Numbered from the stretch's first letter, positions 54,880 through 63,968 are shown. The stretch is 64,000 nt of DNA from an uncultured Cellvibrionales bacterium (GCA_913063225.1 CAJXYP010000011.1:28160-92159), one strand, 5' to 3'. Numbers and translations: made by a program. Notes: generated from the sequence alone by a model not told the origin.

Positions 54880-54983
54880 GCCCGATGACAAGGCCCTATT
54901 AGCTATCTATGATTTGCGATCTGCGCCCACGCCTTGCTGGAGCCCAGCGCAAAGGAGATATGTGCGGCGCAGCGGTAGATATT

Positions 54984-55517
54984 TTATACAAGAACGTCAC
55001 TTGGCGGATTGGTAAACTTGCTGGCTGGCAGAATGATCGCAACAGCAGTAACGATACCATCTTTACTATCGAAAACTGGCGCGGCTCGCACCGCAAACCC
55101 GGTGGAATGAGTATTGGGGGCGTAGTCTAAAAGCTCACTTCGAACCGTTTCAACGCGTTCCGATAGGGGGCCTGAAGTACTCTCAAACTGTTCCAGCATC
55201 TGCGGCGGAATTGCTTCCAGATCGAGCCGTTGTTCATCCGGGTGTTTGAAGCAGTAAATAAGACATGCAGAAGTTGAAGCAGGAAGTCTGAGTATCTGCC
55301 TCTTGCGCAGCGTTATTGAAACCCCAATTTATGCCGCAATGCAGTCTAAAACCACGGCATTTTCTCGAGAAGAGGTACTTAAGATAACGGTCTGCCCAAC
55401 AGCTTTGTGTAGGTCGGTAAGGTTTTTAGGAGCTAGTTTGGTCGGCTCATTTTGGTAAGTCGCTATTTCCATAGACGCTGCCGGCTGGTTGGAATATGTA
55501 TTTGGCAGAGACCTGAA
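54984..55517 (-). pseudogene. IclR-family regulator, effector domain remnant
   Basis: The reverse strand reads LAPKNLTDLHKAVGQTVILS, ENAVVLDCIAA, then TAA at 55331-55329, then on in the same frame with GVSITLRKRQILRLPASTSA, LDLEAIPPQMLEQFE, and STGFAVRAAPVFDSKDGIVT to the stop at 54984. This follows the IclR effector domain (ETV-x-L ... DR-V ... RLP-HA-A-GKA ... AIAAPVFD). The HTH part is absent, a further TAA precedes the fragment, and several core residues are changed. It is a decayed regulator, possibly the former regulator of the operon next to it. The rest of 54880-55844 shows nothing else. Confidence 0.7.
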
Positions 55518-55844
55518 TTATAACGCACTGCGAAGAGTCGTAACACGCCCTAATGTGGTTCTTTACTTGATGTACATCCAAAATTCTAAATTACGCAAAA
55601 AAAGCGCTGGAAGACCATAATGTATGGCCAATAAATGGAAAATAAAATACATCCTCTTTTCTAAAATATCTCTGGAGGTTGATTCTGCCGGGTTCAGACA
55701 TGCTAGGCTACGACCATGTTCTGATGGAAGTTGCCCTCCTTGCCTGACCAGTTGGTCGGGGCTTGGGCGATTCAAAATGGGGAGTCTTTTGCAAGTATTG
55801 AATTTTCATCCAATATCTAAAGCTGTAAGAGTCTGAGTCAGCAG

Positions 55845-56444
55845 GTGGATAAACAAATCCCGCAGCCTATTCACCCGAATGAGTGGGCCCCAGCGCTCTC
55901 CAATATCATTAAAGACATGCATGGCGATCCCGTTAATGTACATAGATTGATGGCGAATCACCCCGCTTTATTACAAGCATGGTGGCCTTTCAGAAATCAT
56001 TCCGTCCTTGGTGGCTCGCTGGGACATCGAAAAGCGGAACTGTTGATTCTCCGAGTTTCAGTTCACATGGAAAGCTGGTACGAGTGGGGGTCCCACGTTG
56101 ATCGAGCAACAAAAATCGGTATTCAAACGAATCAGATTTTCGGGCTATTGAAACCTGTTTTGGGTCAGCACTGGTCGAATGAAGATAGGGCCCTAATTCT
56201 ATCGGTCGATGAGTTGATGACTCGTAAATATCTCGGCACTGAAACGCTTACACTGCTTGAAAAACACTTCAATAGTAATCAAGTTATGGACCTTATCGCG
56301 ATTCATGGCATGTATATGATATTGGCGGCAATGTTGAAAACCTGGAATTTGCCTTTGGATTCCAAAACGCTGGAAAAAATTTCCGATATCACTAGTGAAG
56401 CTAGCTTTCTTAAATCGGCTGAGCTTTTTAATATGCAAAGTTAA
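55845..56444 (+). CDS. carboxymuconolactone decarboxylase/AhpD-like protein
   Basis: 199 aa from GTG 55845. The CMD-like core is GHRKAELLILRVSVHMESWYEWGSHVDRATKIGI, with the E-YEW-H pattern in place of the AhpD CxxC; a C-terminal half LIAIHGMYMILAAMLKTWNLPLD completes the helical fold. Proteins of this subgroup are annotated as CMD family without known reactions. It stands alone between the IclR remnant and the DUF6152 cluster. Confidence 0.82.
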   Translation: MDKQIPQPIHPNEWAPALSNIIKDMHGDPVNVHRLMANHPALLQAWWPFRNHSVLGGSLGHRKAELLILRVSVHMESWYEWGSHVDRATKIGIQTNQIFGLLKPVLGQHWSNEDRALILSVDELMTRKYLGTETLTLLEKHFNSNQVMDLIAIHGMYMILAAMLKTWNLPLDSKTLEKISDITSEASFLKSAELFNMQS

Positions 56445-56861
56445 CCTGTCGATCTTCCCAAAAATGTTAATAAGCTAGAAGATAGTAGCGGAGCTAGATT
56501 TTGAATAGACCTGTTGCTGGATATTGAATTCTAGCCTGATCAACAGCTAACATTTAGCTTGAAACATAGATAAGCCAGCGAGATCTGTATTTCACTGGCA
56601 CACCTACATCGGCGATTGCAGTCGGCTCCATTTTTTCTGTGCTCTAAGTGGTTCCATGGTTAGCTGTTGGCGCTGGGCCAAAAGCGTCTGTCTCCCCACC
56701 GGTGTAATACCAATATATTACAAAAAACCACTAAAAACTCCCTCCCTAGGTGTTCCACTCATATATCTGTTGCTCGACTACAAAGTGGCAAATATGCTGG
56801 GTATCCAAGCAATATGCTTCCAGCATAACTTTGGTGATTTGCTTTTAGGGGGTACGAACGA
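56445..56861. other. gene-free region before the DUF6152 cluster
   Basis: 417 bases with no credible gene on either strand; a 69-codon frame (56656-56865) shows no family features. It must contain the promoter of the cluster, but I cannot place it with confidence. Confidence 0.45.
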
Positions 56862-57866
56862 ATGAAGACGCATTTTTTACTGGCTATAGGCTTTCTACTA
56901 CTCTACTCAGCCGGGGCTTCAGCGCACCATTCTCACGCAAGTCTAGATCCCAACAATGTGCAACAGCAAACCGGTGTAGTTACCAAATATTCCTGGCGTA
57001 TGCCGCATGTGTTCATAAAGTTAGATGGACCAAATGCCCAAGGCGAAGTGGTCGAATGGACCATTGAACTTCTGCACCCTGCCGGCATGGCCGCGCTTGG
57101 ATGGGACGAAAACAGCCTAAAGCCGGGTGAGCGAATTATTTGGGAAGGGAAGATGGACGTCGACCCAAACCGCTACTACTCAGGATTGGTTTGGGCCGAA
57201 AAAGCGGATGGCACGCGGCTGGATAATTCTAGGTCAAACACCGGCCAGCCAACACTGGTTGCTCCGTCCGCCGACTTCACCGGTATGTGGGTCCGTGATC
57301 AACGCGTAGGGTTCACCTACTACCCGCTTGACGATTGGCCGTATACCGCGCTTGCACAAAAGAAAGTTGACGCTTTTAGTGAAACCCAAAATCCGCAATT
57401 TAACTGCGAAGACCCAGGGCCACCGAAGTCAACTCAACTACCTTACCCGATCCTTATCTCCCGGCCAGACTCAAATTCCGTAGTTCTTGACTACGATATG
57501 CGAGACCAGCAACGTGTGCTGCACATGGATCGCGACATAGTGACCGGACCACCGTCCAAGATCGGACAATCCAAGGCATGGATGGAGGGCGATGAACTTG
57601 TTGTCGAAACGAGCAATTTCGTTGCTGATGTCTGGGGTAGCTACACGGGCGTTGATTCAAGCGATCAAAAGCATTTGATTGAACGCTTCTCGCTAATTGA
57701 AGACGGCAATACGCTGCGCATTCAGATGACGTTGACTGATCCAATGTTTCTCACTAGGCCGGTAGAAATCGACTATTTCATGAGAAAAATACATACCCGA
57801 GAGTTATTCCCTGGGAGCTGCAGTCTTGAAGCGGCTCGTCTATTTATCGAGGCTGGTTATCAATGA
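56862..57866 (+). CDS. secreted DUF6152-family protein 1
   Basis: 334 aa. The signal peptide MKTHFLLAIGFLLLYSAGASA is predicted to be cut directly before HHSHASLDP. The DUF6152 domain (GVVTKYSWRMPHVFIKLDG to WAEKADGTRL, about 35-130) is followed by the C-terminal domain: DFTGMWVRDQR, QRVLHMDRD, WMEGDELVVETSNFV, LIERFSLIEDGNTLRIQMTLTDP and a late Cys (GSCSLEA). It closely parallels the protein at 61481. Its stop overlaps the next ATG by 4 bases. Function unknown. Confidence 0.88.
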   Translation: MKTHFLLAIGFLLLYSAGASAHHSHASLDPNNVQQQTGVVTKYSWRMPHVFIKLDGPNAQGEVVEWTIELLHPAGMAALGWDENSLKPGERIIWEGKMDVDPNRYYSGLVWAEKADGTRLDNSRSNTGQPTLVAPSADFTGMWVRDQRVGFTYYPLDDWPYTALAQKKVDAFSETQNPQFNCEDPGPPKSTQLPYPILISRPDSNSVVLDYDMRDQQRVLHMDRDIVTGPPSKIGQSKAWMEGDELVVETSNFVADVWGSYTGVDSSDQKHLIERFSLIEDGNTLRIQMTLTDPMFLTRPVEIDYFMRKIHTRELFPGSCSLEAARLFIEAGYQ

Positions 57867-59071
57867 ATATTTCACGAACTCTGAATATTGTGACCCTGAC
57901 CTTTTGTTTTTTTTACGGACTGGCTAGCTCAACCACAAGCTTTGCACATCACTCTGCCGTGGTGTTCGATACAACCAAGACCATGCTGAAAACCGGTACG
58001 GTTACGCAGTTTATTTATCGTAATCCACATCTCATTATTCAGCTGGCGGTTACAGATGCCAGTGGCAATATAAACAGCTGGAGTATCGAGGGTCAAAGTA
58101 TTACGGCGATGGAACGTATGGGTTTTAACCGCGCATCCATCGAGGTTGGGGACGAAATCACAATGAAGATTTTTCCGCTTAAGTCTGGAAAATTGGGTGG
58201 ATTGGTCGAAGGACTAATTGGTGCCGACGGTCGTGCCTACAATATGGAAGTTCCGGACGAGCCAAGACTGGTATACCCAGCGTTAATGGCTTGGGTACCG
58301 CCGCCTCAGGGAGAAACCTGGCAGCAGCGTGAAGCCAAAACCCGTCCGCCGCAATTGCCAATTGATTCTGGTGGTGGCACTGGCGCACTAGACCCCTCTG
58401 TGATGCCCGCGCCGCAGGATGGCGTGCCCTTTGACGTAACCGGCCTATGGGATTTTCGCGGTGAGGACCAATGGCGTGCGAATTACGGCTCATTTGAATT
58501 TAAGCCAAGGCCTGAACTAACACCGAAAGCACAGTCCTTTATGGACACATACCAGCAAGCCAGCGCGCGCGGCGAACGGTTTGGTGATCCTACAGCGCTT
58601 TGCTACCCACCAGGTATGCCGCGTTTTATGACGCGCTATGGTGCGATTGTAATGATGCAGTACCCGTCTGCCATCTATATGGTTTCGCGTCTCAACAACG
58701 ACTACCGGGTAATCTATCTCGACGATCGAGAGCGAAAATCTGACGCCGATTTGGACCGCAATTGGCTTGGCGAATCCTTGGGGCGCTGGGAAGGCGATAC
58801 CCTGGTTGTCGAAACCACAGGGTTTATTGGCGAAAACCATCTAATTCAAGCAGGCGTCCTGGCCGGACAGCAACTGAAAATTGTTGAACGCTTTCGGTTA
58901 ATTAACGACGGTAATACGATGGCTATCGAATTTACCTTCACCGACCCCGAACACTGGGAAGGCGAATGGACCCATGTAAAATTTAGAGACCGAATCATTG
59001 GCGCTAACGAAGATGTCCGAGAAGCGAACTGTATTTTTACAGACAACCAGGCTCTCCCGGGGATGGACTAA
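57863..59071 (+). CDS. secreted DUF6152-family protein 2
   Basis: 402 aa, ATGA overlap with the gene before. The signal peptide ends TTSFA, then HHSAVVFD. The DUF6152 domain has GTVTQFIYRNPHLIIQLAV and a following linker rich in Pro. The C-terminal domain has GLWDFRGEDQWR, PTALCYPPGMPRFMTRYG, MVSRLNNDYRVIYLDDRER, SLGRWEGDTLVVETTGFIGEN and IVERFRLINDGNTMAIEFTFTDP. The PxxxCxPxGxPR segment is shared with the protein at 59180. Confidence 0.88.
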   Translation: MNISRTLNIVTLTFCFFYGLASSTTSFAHHSAVVFDTTKTMLKTGTVTQFIYRNPHLIIQLAVTDASGNINSWSIEGQSITAMERMGFNRASIEVGDEITMKIFPLKSGKLGGLVEGLIGADGRAYNMEVPDEPRLVYPALMAWVPPPQGETWQQREAKTRPPQLPIDSGGGTGALDPSVMPAPQDGVPFDVTGLWDFRGEDQWRANYGSFEFKPRPELTPKAQSFMDTYQQASARGERFGDPTALCYPPGMPRFMTRYGAIVMMQYPSAIYMVSRLNNDYRVIYLDDRERKSDADLDRNWLGESLGRWEGDTLVVETTGFIGENHLIQAGVLAGQQLKIVERFRLINDGNTMAIEFTFTDPEHWEGEWTHVKFRDRIIGANEDVREANCIFTDNQALPGMD

Positions 59072-59179
59072 AGCGGCTTTTGGTTTGATGCTAAAAATTC
59101 CGTCGGTACTGTAATACTAGCTGGTCTAGCTGGCCTGAGCGCTACCTAAGTTGCATATATTCTGCTAATGGGGAGTTAA

Positions 59180-60733
59180 ATGTTATTTCGATTGCTTGTT
59201 TTGGTAACTGTTTTCCTATGCCTTATTACTGGGACGGCTTTTGCCCAGACCGTGCCGCGCACAGATATTGGAAAACCCGACTTGCAGGGAATTTGGCAGG
59301 TACAAAACCGCGCGTCGTATAACTTGCAAAATCACTCGGCACTGCACGATATGCTGCCGGGAATGGGTGTCGTCGTGAATGACGAGATTCCCTACCAGCC
59401 CTGGGCGCTCGGGCAGAAAAACATCAATTTCGCAAACCGGGAAACTGCTGATCCTTTGTCTAAGTGCTTCTTGCCTGGGGTGCCGCGCATCATGTACATG
59501 GAGCATCCTTTTCACATTTTTCAAACCGAAGAACACCTGGCGATAACCTTCGAATGGACCCAGGTGTTTAGGCTTATTTATACCAACGGCCAACAAACAA
59601 TGTATCCCGGGCTGAATTCATGGATGGGAAATTCACGGGGTCGTTGGGAAGGAGATGTGCTCGTCGTAGAGGTCACCGAGCATAACGATCAAACCTGGTT
59701 TGACGCTGCCGGGAATTTTCACAGTGACGCGCTGCACTTGACCGAGCGTTACCGAATGCTTGACGAGAACACCATTGATTATGAAGTGACGATTGAAGAC
59801 GAGATTGTGTTTACTCGCCCCTGGACTATCCGCATGACCTTGCACCGTCAGACACACATGGACCGGATTCTTGAATACCAGTGCCAAGCTGAAGTCGAGG
59901 AGGCGAATGGTGACTTCGAGCGCGATGTTCGTACTTGGTACCCGGCGGCCATACCTACCGACAATGAACCCTTTGATGCAGATGCTGGTGCCGATTTGCC
60001 AGAGTTAACTGTGGCAGATGATATCCCACGGTTGCCAGACGGCACGCCCGATATAAGCGGATACTACATGGCAGATGGTGGTGGGGCGAACTACGGCCTG
60101 GAAACTTTTGCAGGGCGTTTTCTATCGCCAGATTCAAGAGGGGTTGTGGTTGATCCTCTCGATGGCCTGTTGCCATATCAGAAGTGGGCCAGGGCCGAGC
60201 GGATTGATCGTGAGCGACCACACCGCGGCTACGATGACCCCACGGCGCACTGTTTTGTGGCGGGTGTTCCACGCTCTCATTATGTGCCGGCGCCATTCTT
60301 TTTTCTGCAACCGCCAGGGTATGTGGTGGTATTGCATGAGCGTATGTCTTACCGACAAATATTTTTGGATGGACGCGCTCACCTTCCAGACCATATTCGT
60401 CTTTGGCAGGGCGACTCCAAGGGCCGTTGGGAAGGCGATACCTTAGTGGTTGAAAGCACAAACTTTAACGGGAAAACCTGGCTCAATGAGGTCGGCGACC
60501 TAGTAAGTCATGCACAAACCGTTATTGAGACGTTTACACCGGTTACTGCCACGCAGATTATTTATCGCGCGACGGTCAGCGATCCTATTACCTCTACGCG
60601 GCCTTGGACCATTGAAATACCCTTTAATCGGGAAGATCAGGAAATCCTTGAAACTGCCTGTTTAGAAGACTACGACCTTAGCTATTTACGAGATGTCCGC
60701 GATGAATATCGCGCCACACAAGAGGATAATTAA
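59180..60733 (+). CDS. secreted protein with two tandem DUF6152-associated C-terminal domains
   Basis: 517 aa with a signal peptide (ending TAFAQ) but no His-His start and no DUF6152 domain. Residues about 30-260 and 275-515 are two copies of the C-terminal module: (1) PDLQGIWQV, KCFLPGVPRIMYM, RGRWEGDVLVVEVTEHNDQTWF, FTRPWTIRMTLHR; (2) PDISGYYMADGG, HCFVAGVPRSHYV, KGRWEGDTLVVESTNFNGKTWL, STRPWTIEIPFNR. It is an internal duplication. GGGGAG precedes the ATG; the next gene starts 1 base after its stop. Confidence 0.85.
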   Translation: MLFRLLVLVTVFLCLITGTAFAQTVPRTDIGKPDLQGIWQVQNRASYNLQNHSALHDMLPGMGVVVNDEIPYQPWALGQKNINFANRETADPLSKCFLPGVPRIMYMEHPFHIFQTEEHLAITFEWTQVFRLIYTNGQQTMYPGLNSWMGNSRGRWEGDVLVVEVTEHNDQTWFDAAGNFHSDALHLTERYRMLDENTIDYEVTIEDEIVFTRPWTIRMTLHRQTHMDRILEYQCQAEVEEANGDFERDVRTWYPAAIPTDNEPFDADAGADLPELTVADDIPRLPDGTPDISGYYMADGGGANYGLETFAGRFLSPDSRGVVVDPLDGLLPYQKWARAERIDRERPHRGYDDPTAHCFVAGVPRSHYVPAPFFFLQPPGYVVVLHERMSYRQIFLDGRAHLPDHIRLWQGDSKGRWEGDTLVVESTNFNGKTWLNEVGDLVSHAQTVIETFTPVTATQIIYRATVSDPITSTRPWTIEIPFNREDQEILETACLEDYDLSYLRDVRDEYRATQEDN

Positions 60734-60734
60734 T

Positions 60735-61139
60735 ATGCTTAGATTGCGTACGGCTTTGCTTGTTCTAGGAATTGGAGCGACCTCCGGAGGTGCTTTGGCA
60801 CACCATTCGTTTGCCGCACAGTTCGATAACACTAAACCCGTAGAGATGACGGGTTTAGTGACTCAGATGAAATGGTCTAATCCACACGCATGGATTTATA
60901 TCGATGTTGAGGACGAGTCCGGCAACGTTGTGAACTGGGCTTTGGAAACTGTGTCTGGCAATGGTCTTGTGCGTCGTGGTTGGCGTAAAGAAGACCTGCC
61001 TGTGGGCACTGTGGTGAGTATTCAAGGTTGGCAGGCGCGCAATGCTAGCCCAACTGCGAGTGTTCGCTTTTTGATCTTAAGCGACGGTCGGCGATTGTTT
61101 GCCGGAACTGGTACTGCTAGCCCGGCAACTGAAGAATAG
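60735..61139 (+). CDS. small secreted DUF6152 protein
   Basis: 134 aa from ATG 60735; an in-frame start at 60693 overlaps the gene before and would bury the signal. The signal MLRLRTALLVLGIGATSGGALA ends just before HHSFAAQFD. The rest is the DUF6152 domain alone: VEMTGLVTQMKWSNPHAWIYIDVED, WALETVSGNGLVRRGWRKEDLPVGTVVSIQGWQARN, ending shortly after SVRFLILSDGRRLF. It lacks the C-terminal module, which the preceding gene has twice, so the pair may be a split version of the two-domain proteins. Confidence 0.88.
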   Translation: MLRLRTALLVLGIGATSGGALAHHSFAAQFDNTKPVEMTGLVTQMKWSNPHAWIYIDVEDESGNVVNWALETVSGNGLVRRGWRKEDLPVGTVVSIQGWQARNASPTASVRFLILSDGRRLFAGTGTASPATEE

Positions 61140-61225
61140 CCTGTGTTGCTCCAGATCTTACGTAGTGCTCAAACCTGCAATTCCGGTTGCGCCTCCATTG
61201 ACCCTTTTTTATGCAAAGGGTCGTT

Positions 61226-61305
61226 CTATTGATTACCTTGAACATTGGTATCAGTTAATAGTATTTGTTAACAACATTGCCTTCACTCTATTCTCGTTCT
61301 ATGGC
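61226..61305 (+). repeat. 80-bp repeat, copy B
   Basis: Copy of 49591-49670 (67 of 80 identical, no gaps). It lies in the 341-base gap (61140-61480) between the small DUF6152 gene and the gene at 61481, about 175 bases before the latter. The rest of the gap shows no gene; TAGACATTATTAAGCTTAATGTCTA at about 61347-61371 is a perfect dyad (arms TAGACATTAAGC-like, around AAGCTT). Confidence 0.8.
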
Positions 61306-61480
61306 CTTTAAAGTAATTCATTTGCGCAGAATTTCAATGTCGAAAGTAGACATTATTAAGCTTAATGTCTACTTAGTTGTACCTGGCATGTTGGTAAAGA
61401 CTGACGCGGTAGCGGCAAGGTGAAGGGTTTCACAAGTGACAGGGACCTAATACATTTTTTTATGCATAGAGAGTACTGCA

Positions 61481-62518
61481 ATGAAAACCAATCCTAATAA
61501 GATGATGCCTAAATCGCCGGTAGTTTTATGCTGCGTATTGTCAATTTTCTTGACCACTTTATTAGCAAGTAATAATTCCTACGGACATCATTCGCATTCA
61601 AATCTCGATTTTGATGATGTAAGGGTTAACCAAGGCATTGTAGTTCGATATATATGGCGTATGCCGCATGTGTATATCGTAATAAATGCGCCCAACTTAA
61701 ATGGTGAAATGGTCGACCACACGGTAGAGATGTTGCATCCGCCGGGCATGTTACAGCGTGGTTGGGAAAACCATTCATTTGAGCCTGGGGATCAAATTAC
61801 TTGGCAGGGCGCGGTTGATAGAAATCCAAGGCGTTACTATTCAGGAATCAACTGGGCAGAAAAAGCTGATGGGACACGCCTTGATCTAACATTAAAGGAC
61901 GACACCAATAAAGCATCTGTTGATTTTGCCGGTTTGTGGTCACGAGATTTGCGCGGCGAACCTGGGCACTATGCGCCTCCGGTCGGCTGGCCTTACACCG
62001 AGCTAGCTCAGGAAGCTGTAGATAACTTTAATGGGTTAGATAGTCCAATGTTGGAATGTATATTCTCAGGGCCGCCTAAATCGAACTTGCTTCCATATCC
62101 AATAAGAATAAGTCGGCCCACCCAAGATATCGTATTTTTTGAATATGAGGGCAGGGAAGAATCTCGCACAATTTATTTTAATGGAAGTGCTCCCGCTCCC
62201 GGCGAAAAATCGATAAATGGCCATTCTGTTGGTGTTTTCGATGGAGATACCTTGGTTGTGGAAACTAATAACTTTTTGGCTGACCGCTGGGGTATACATA
62301 CCGGAATCGATTCAAGTGAAGAGAAGTATCTTACCGAGCGGTTCTCTTTGATCGACGATGGTTTTGCGATTGCAATCGAGATGGTCGTAACTGATCCCAT
62401 TTACCTCAGAGAAGCAGTGACAATCAAACACTTTCTTCGAAAGATTGAAGATCGAGACCTTGTCACCACGCCCTGTAATTTAGAAAGCGCTTCGATGTAT
62501 ATAGACGCTGAAAATTAA
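61481..62518 (+). CDS. secreted DUF6152-family protein 3
   Basis: 345 aa. The signal peptide (about 1-35) ends NNSYG, directly before HHSHSNLDF. The two-domain plan is that of the protein at 56862: GIVVRYIWRMPHVYIVI, HTVEMLHPPGMLQRGWENHSFEPGDQITWQG, YYSGINWAEKADGTRLD, then DFAGLWSRDLRG, VFDGDTLVVETNNFLADRWG, YLTERFSLIDDGFAIAIEMVVTDP and a late Cys (TPCNLES). The two are paralogues from a duplication. It is followed by the ThDP enzyme gene. Confidence 0.88.
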   Translation: MKTNPNKMMPKSPVVLCCVLSIFLTTLLASNNSYGHHSHSNLDFDDVRVNQGIVVRYIWRMPHVYIVINAPNLNGEMVDHTVEMLHPPGMLQRGWENHSFEPGDQITWQGAVDRNPRRYYSGINWAEKADGTRLDLTLKDDTNKASVDFAGLWSRDLRGEPGHYAPPVGWPYTELAQEAVDNFNGLDSPMLECIFSGPPKSNLLPYPIRISRPTQDIVFFEYEGREESRTIYFNGSAPAPGEKSINGHSVGVFDGDTLVVETNNFLADRWGIHTGIDSSEEKYLTERFSLIDDGFAIAIEMVVTDPIYLREAVTIKHFLRKIEDRDLVTTPCNLESASMYIDAEN

Positions 62519-62628
62519 TAGAAGAAATGGATCCAGATTATCGAGTTTAACGGCGCTAAATTAGTATTCAAGTTTTCGAGATGGTTGCCGTCGAAGACGC
62601 GACCCAATCACATATTGGTAAAAATGAA

Positions 62629-63968
62629 ATGAAGAAAAGTGATATAAGTTCAAAAAGCGTTAAAGGGCTTAGCCGTAGAGGCTTTCTAGGTTCGAGCGCG
62701 GTGGCAAGTGTCGCAACTTTGGTAGCCGCTGCACAGCCAAAGAATGTGTATGGCGCACAAGAAAACCCATCCACCGAACGACCTGTCTCTGCGCCACCAT
62801 CAGCGGCTAGGAGCGAGCGGGAAGTTGGCATGAGCCAGCCTCCAGAAGCCAATCACACAGCGATGCGAGCATCTTCCGATTTAATGGTCCAAGTATTACG
62901 AGATCTGGAAATTGAATATGTTGCTTCTAACCCCGGCTCGAGCTTTGAAGGCCTCCAAGAATCAATCATTAATTACGGTGACACCCCGAATGTGATACCA
63001 GAGTTTATTTCGGCCCTGCATGAGGAGTCGGCGGTTGATATGGCACATGGATATGCCCGCTCGGAAGGGCGGCCAATGGTTGCCTTAGTTCAAGGAACTG
63101 TGGGCTTACAACATGCATCGATGGCGGTATTCCAAGCATTTCATGGCCATGTGCCAATGATAATCTTGGTTGGGAACGATGAGGATAATTTTGTTGGAGC
63201 GCATACCGGTGAGGATATAGCTGCACTGGTTCGGCCCTACACCAAGTGGGATGCGCATCCCTCGTCATTAGAAGAAACTCTCGATGCAATGCAAGAGGGT
63301 TATCGACGTTCGATTACGCCACCCTGTGCACCAGTGCTTATAGTATTGGATTCTGAAATTCAGAAACAAGAAGCGGGCGATCTTACTGTCCCTGCATACA
63401 CGCCTCCAGAAATCTTAGGGCTTGATAAGCGTGCCGCAGACGAAATTGCGAAAAGGTTAGTTAATGCGAATAACCCACATATTTCCGTAGGGAGATTTCG
63501 GACCCCTGAGGGAGTGGAGAGAGCTATCGAGCTTGCTGAGTTGGTTGGAGCCTCTACTGACAGTCAGGCCACGATGGGGCCTATGAGCTTCCCTCAAAGG
63601 CACCCTCTGAGTGGCAATGGCGTAAATCCCGAATACGATTATATTTTGGGACTCGAAAATTCAGGACGAGATGCTTCAATTCGCGGACCACACTTGAGAG
63701 ACTTCGCTGGCCGTGACGATATGGGTTTAGAATTTGGGTGGACACGTTCCCCCGCAGCGCCCCCTGAGACGGTAGGCGCGATGGATCTTGCTGCCGACGC
63801 CGAGGCTAGTATGCAGACACTTATTGACTCGGTTCAAGAGCAATTGGATGAGCAAACGAGGTCGACGATTATGCAACGCTCAGAGCAACATGCAATCGCC
63901 AATTCCAGTGCCCGAGTGAGTTCGCTGGAAGTTATTCTTGAAGAGAAGAAGAAAGGATGGGACTCATC
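62629..63968 (+). CDS. Tat-exported thiamine diphosphate-dependent enzyme (3' end missing)
   Basis: Partial, 446 codons to the end of real sequence. The N-terminus LSRRGFLGSSAVASVATLVA (Arg 16-17) is a twin-arginine signal; the start may be ATG 62629 or in-frame ATG 62581. The Pyr domain follows (DLEIEYVASNPGSSFEGLQE; the ThDP Glu in LHEESAVDMAHGYARSEGRP; VQGTVGLQHASMAVFQAFHG) and then the central domain. The C-terminal ThDP/Mg-binding domain is missing because the contig ends in adapter. Family: acetolactate synthase/benzoylformate decarboxylase-like. Reaction unknown; export is unusual for the family. Confidence 0.85.

Noticed and set aside
59955..60461. 168-codon minus-strand frame within the gene at 59180
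   Set aside because: Antisense shadow of a conserved secreted protein; no domain or signal.
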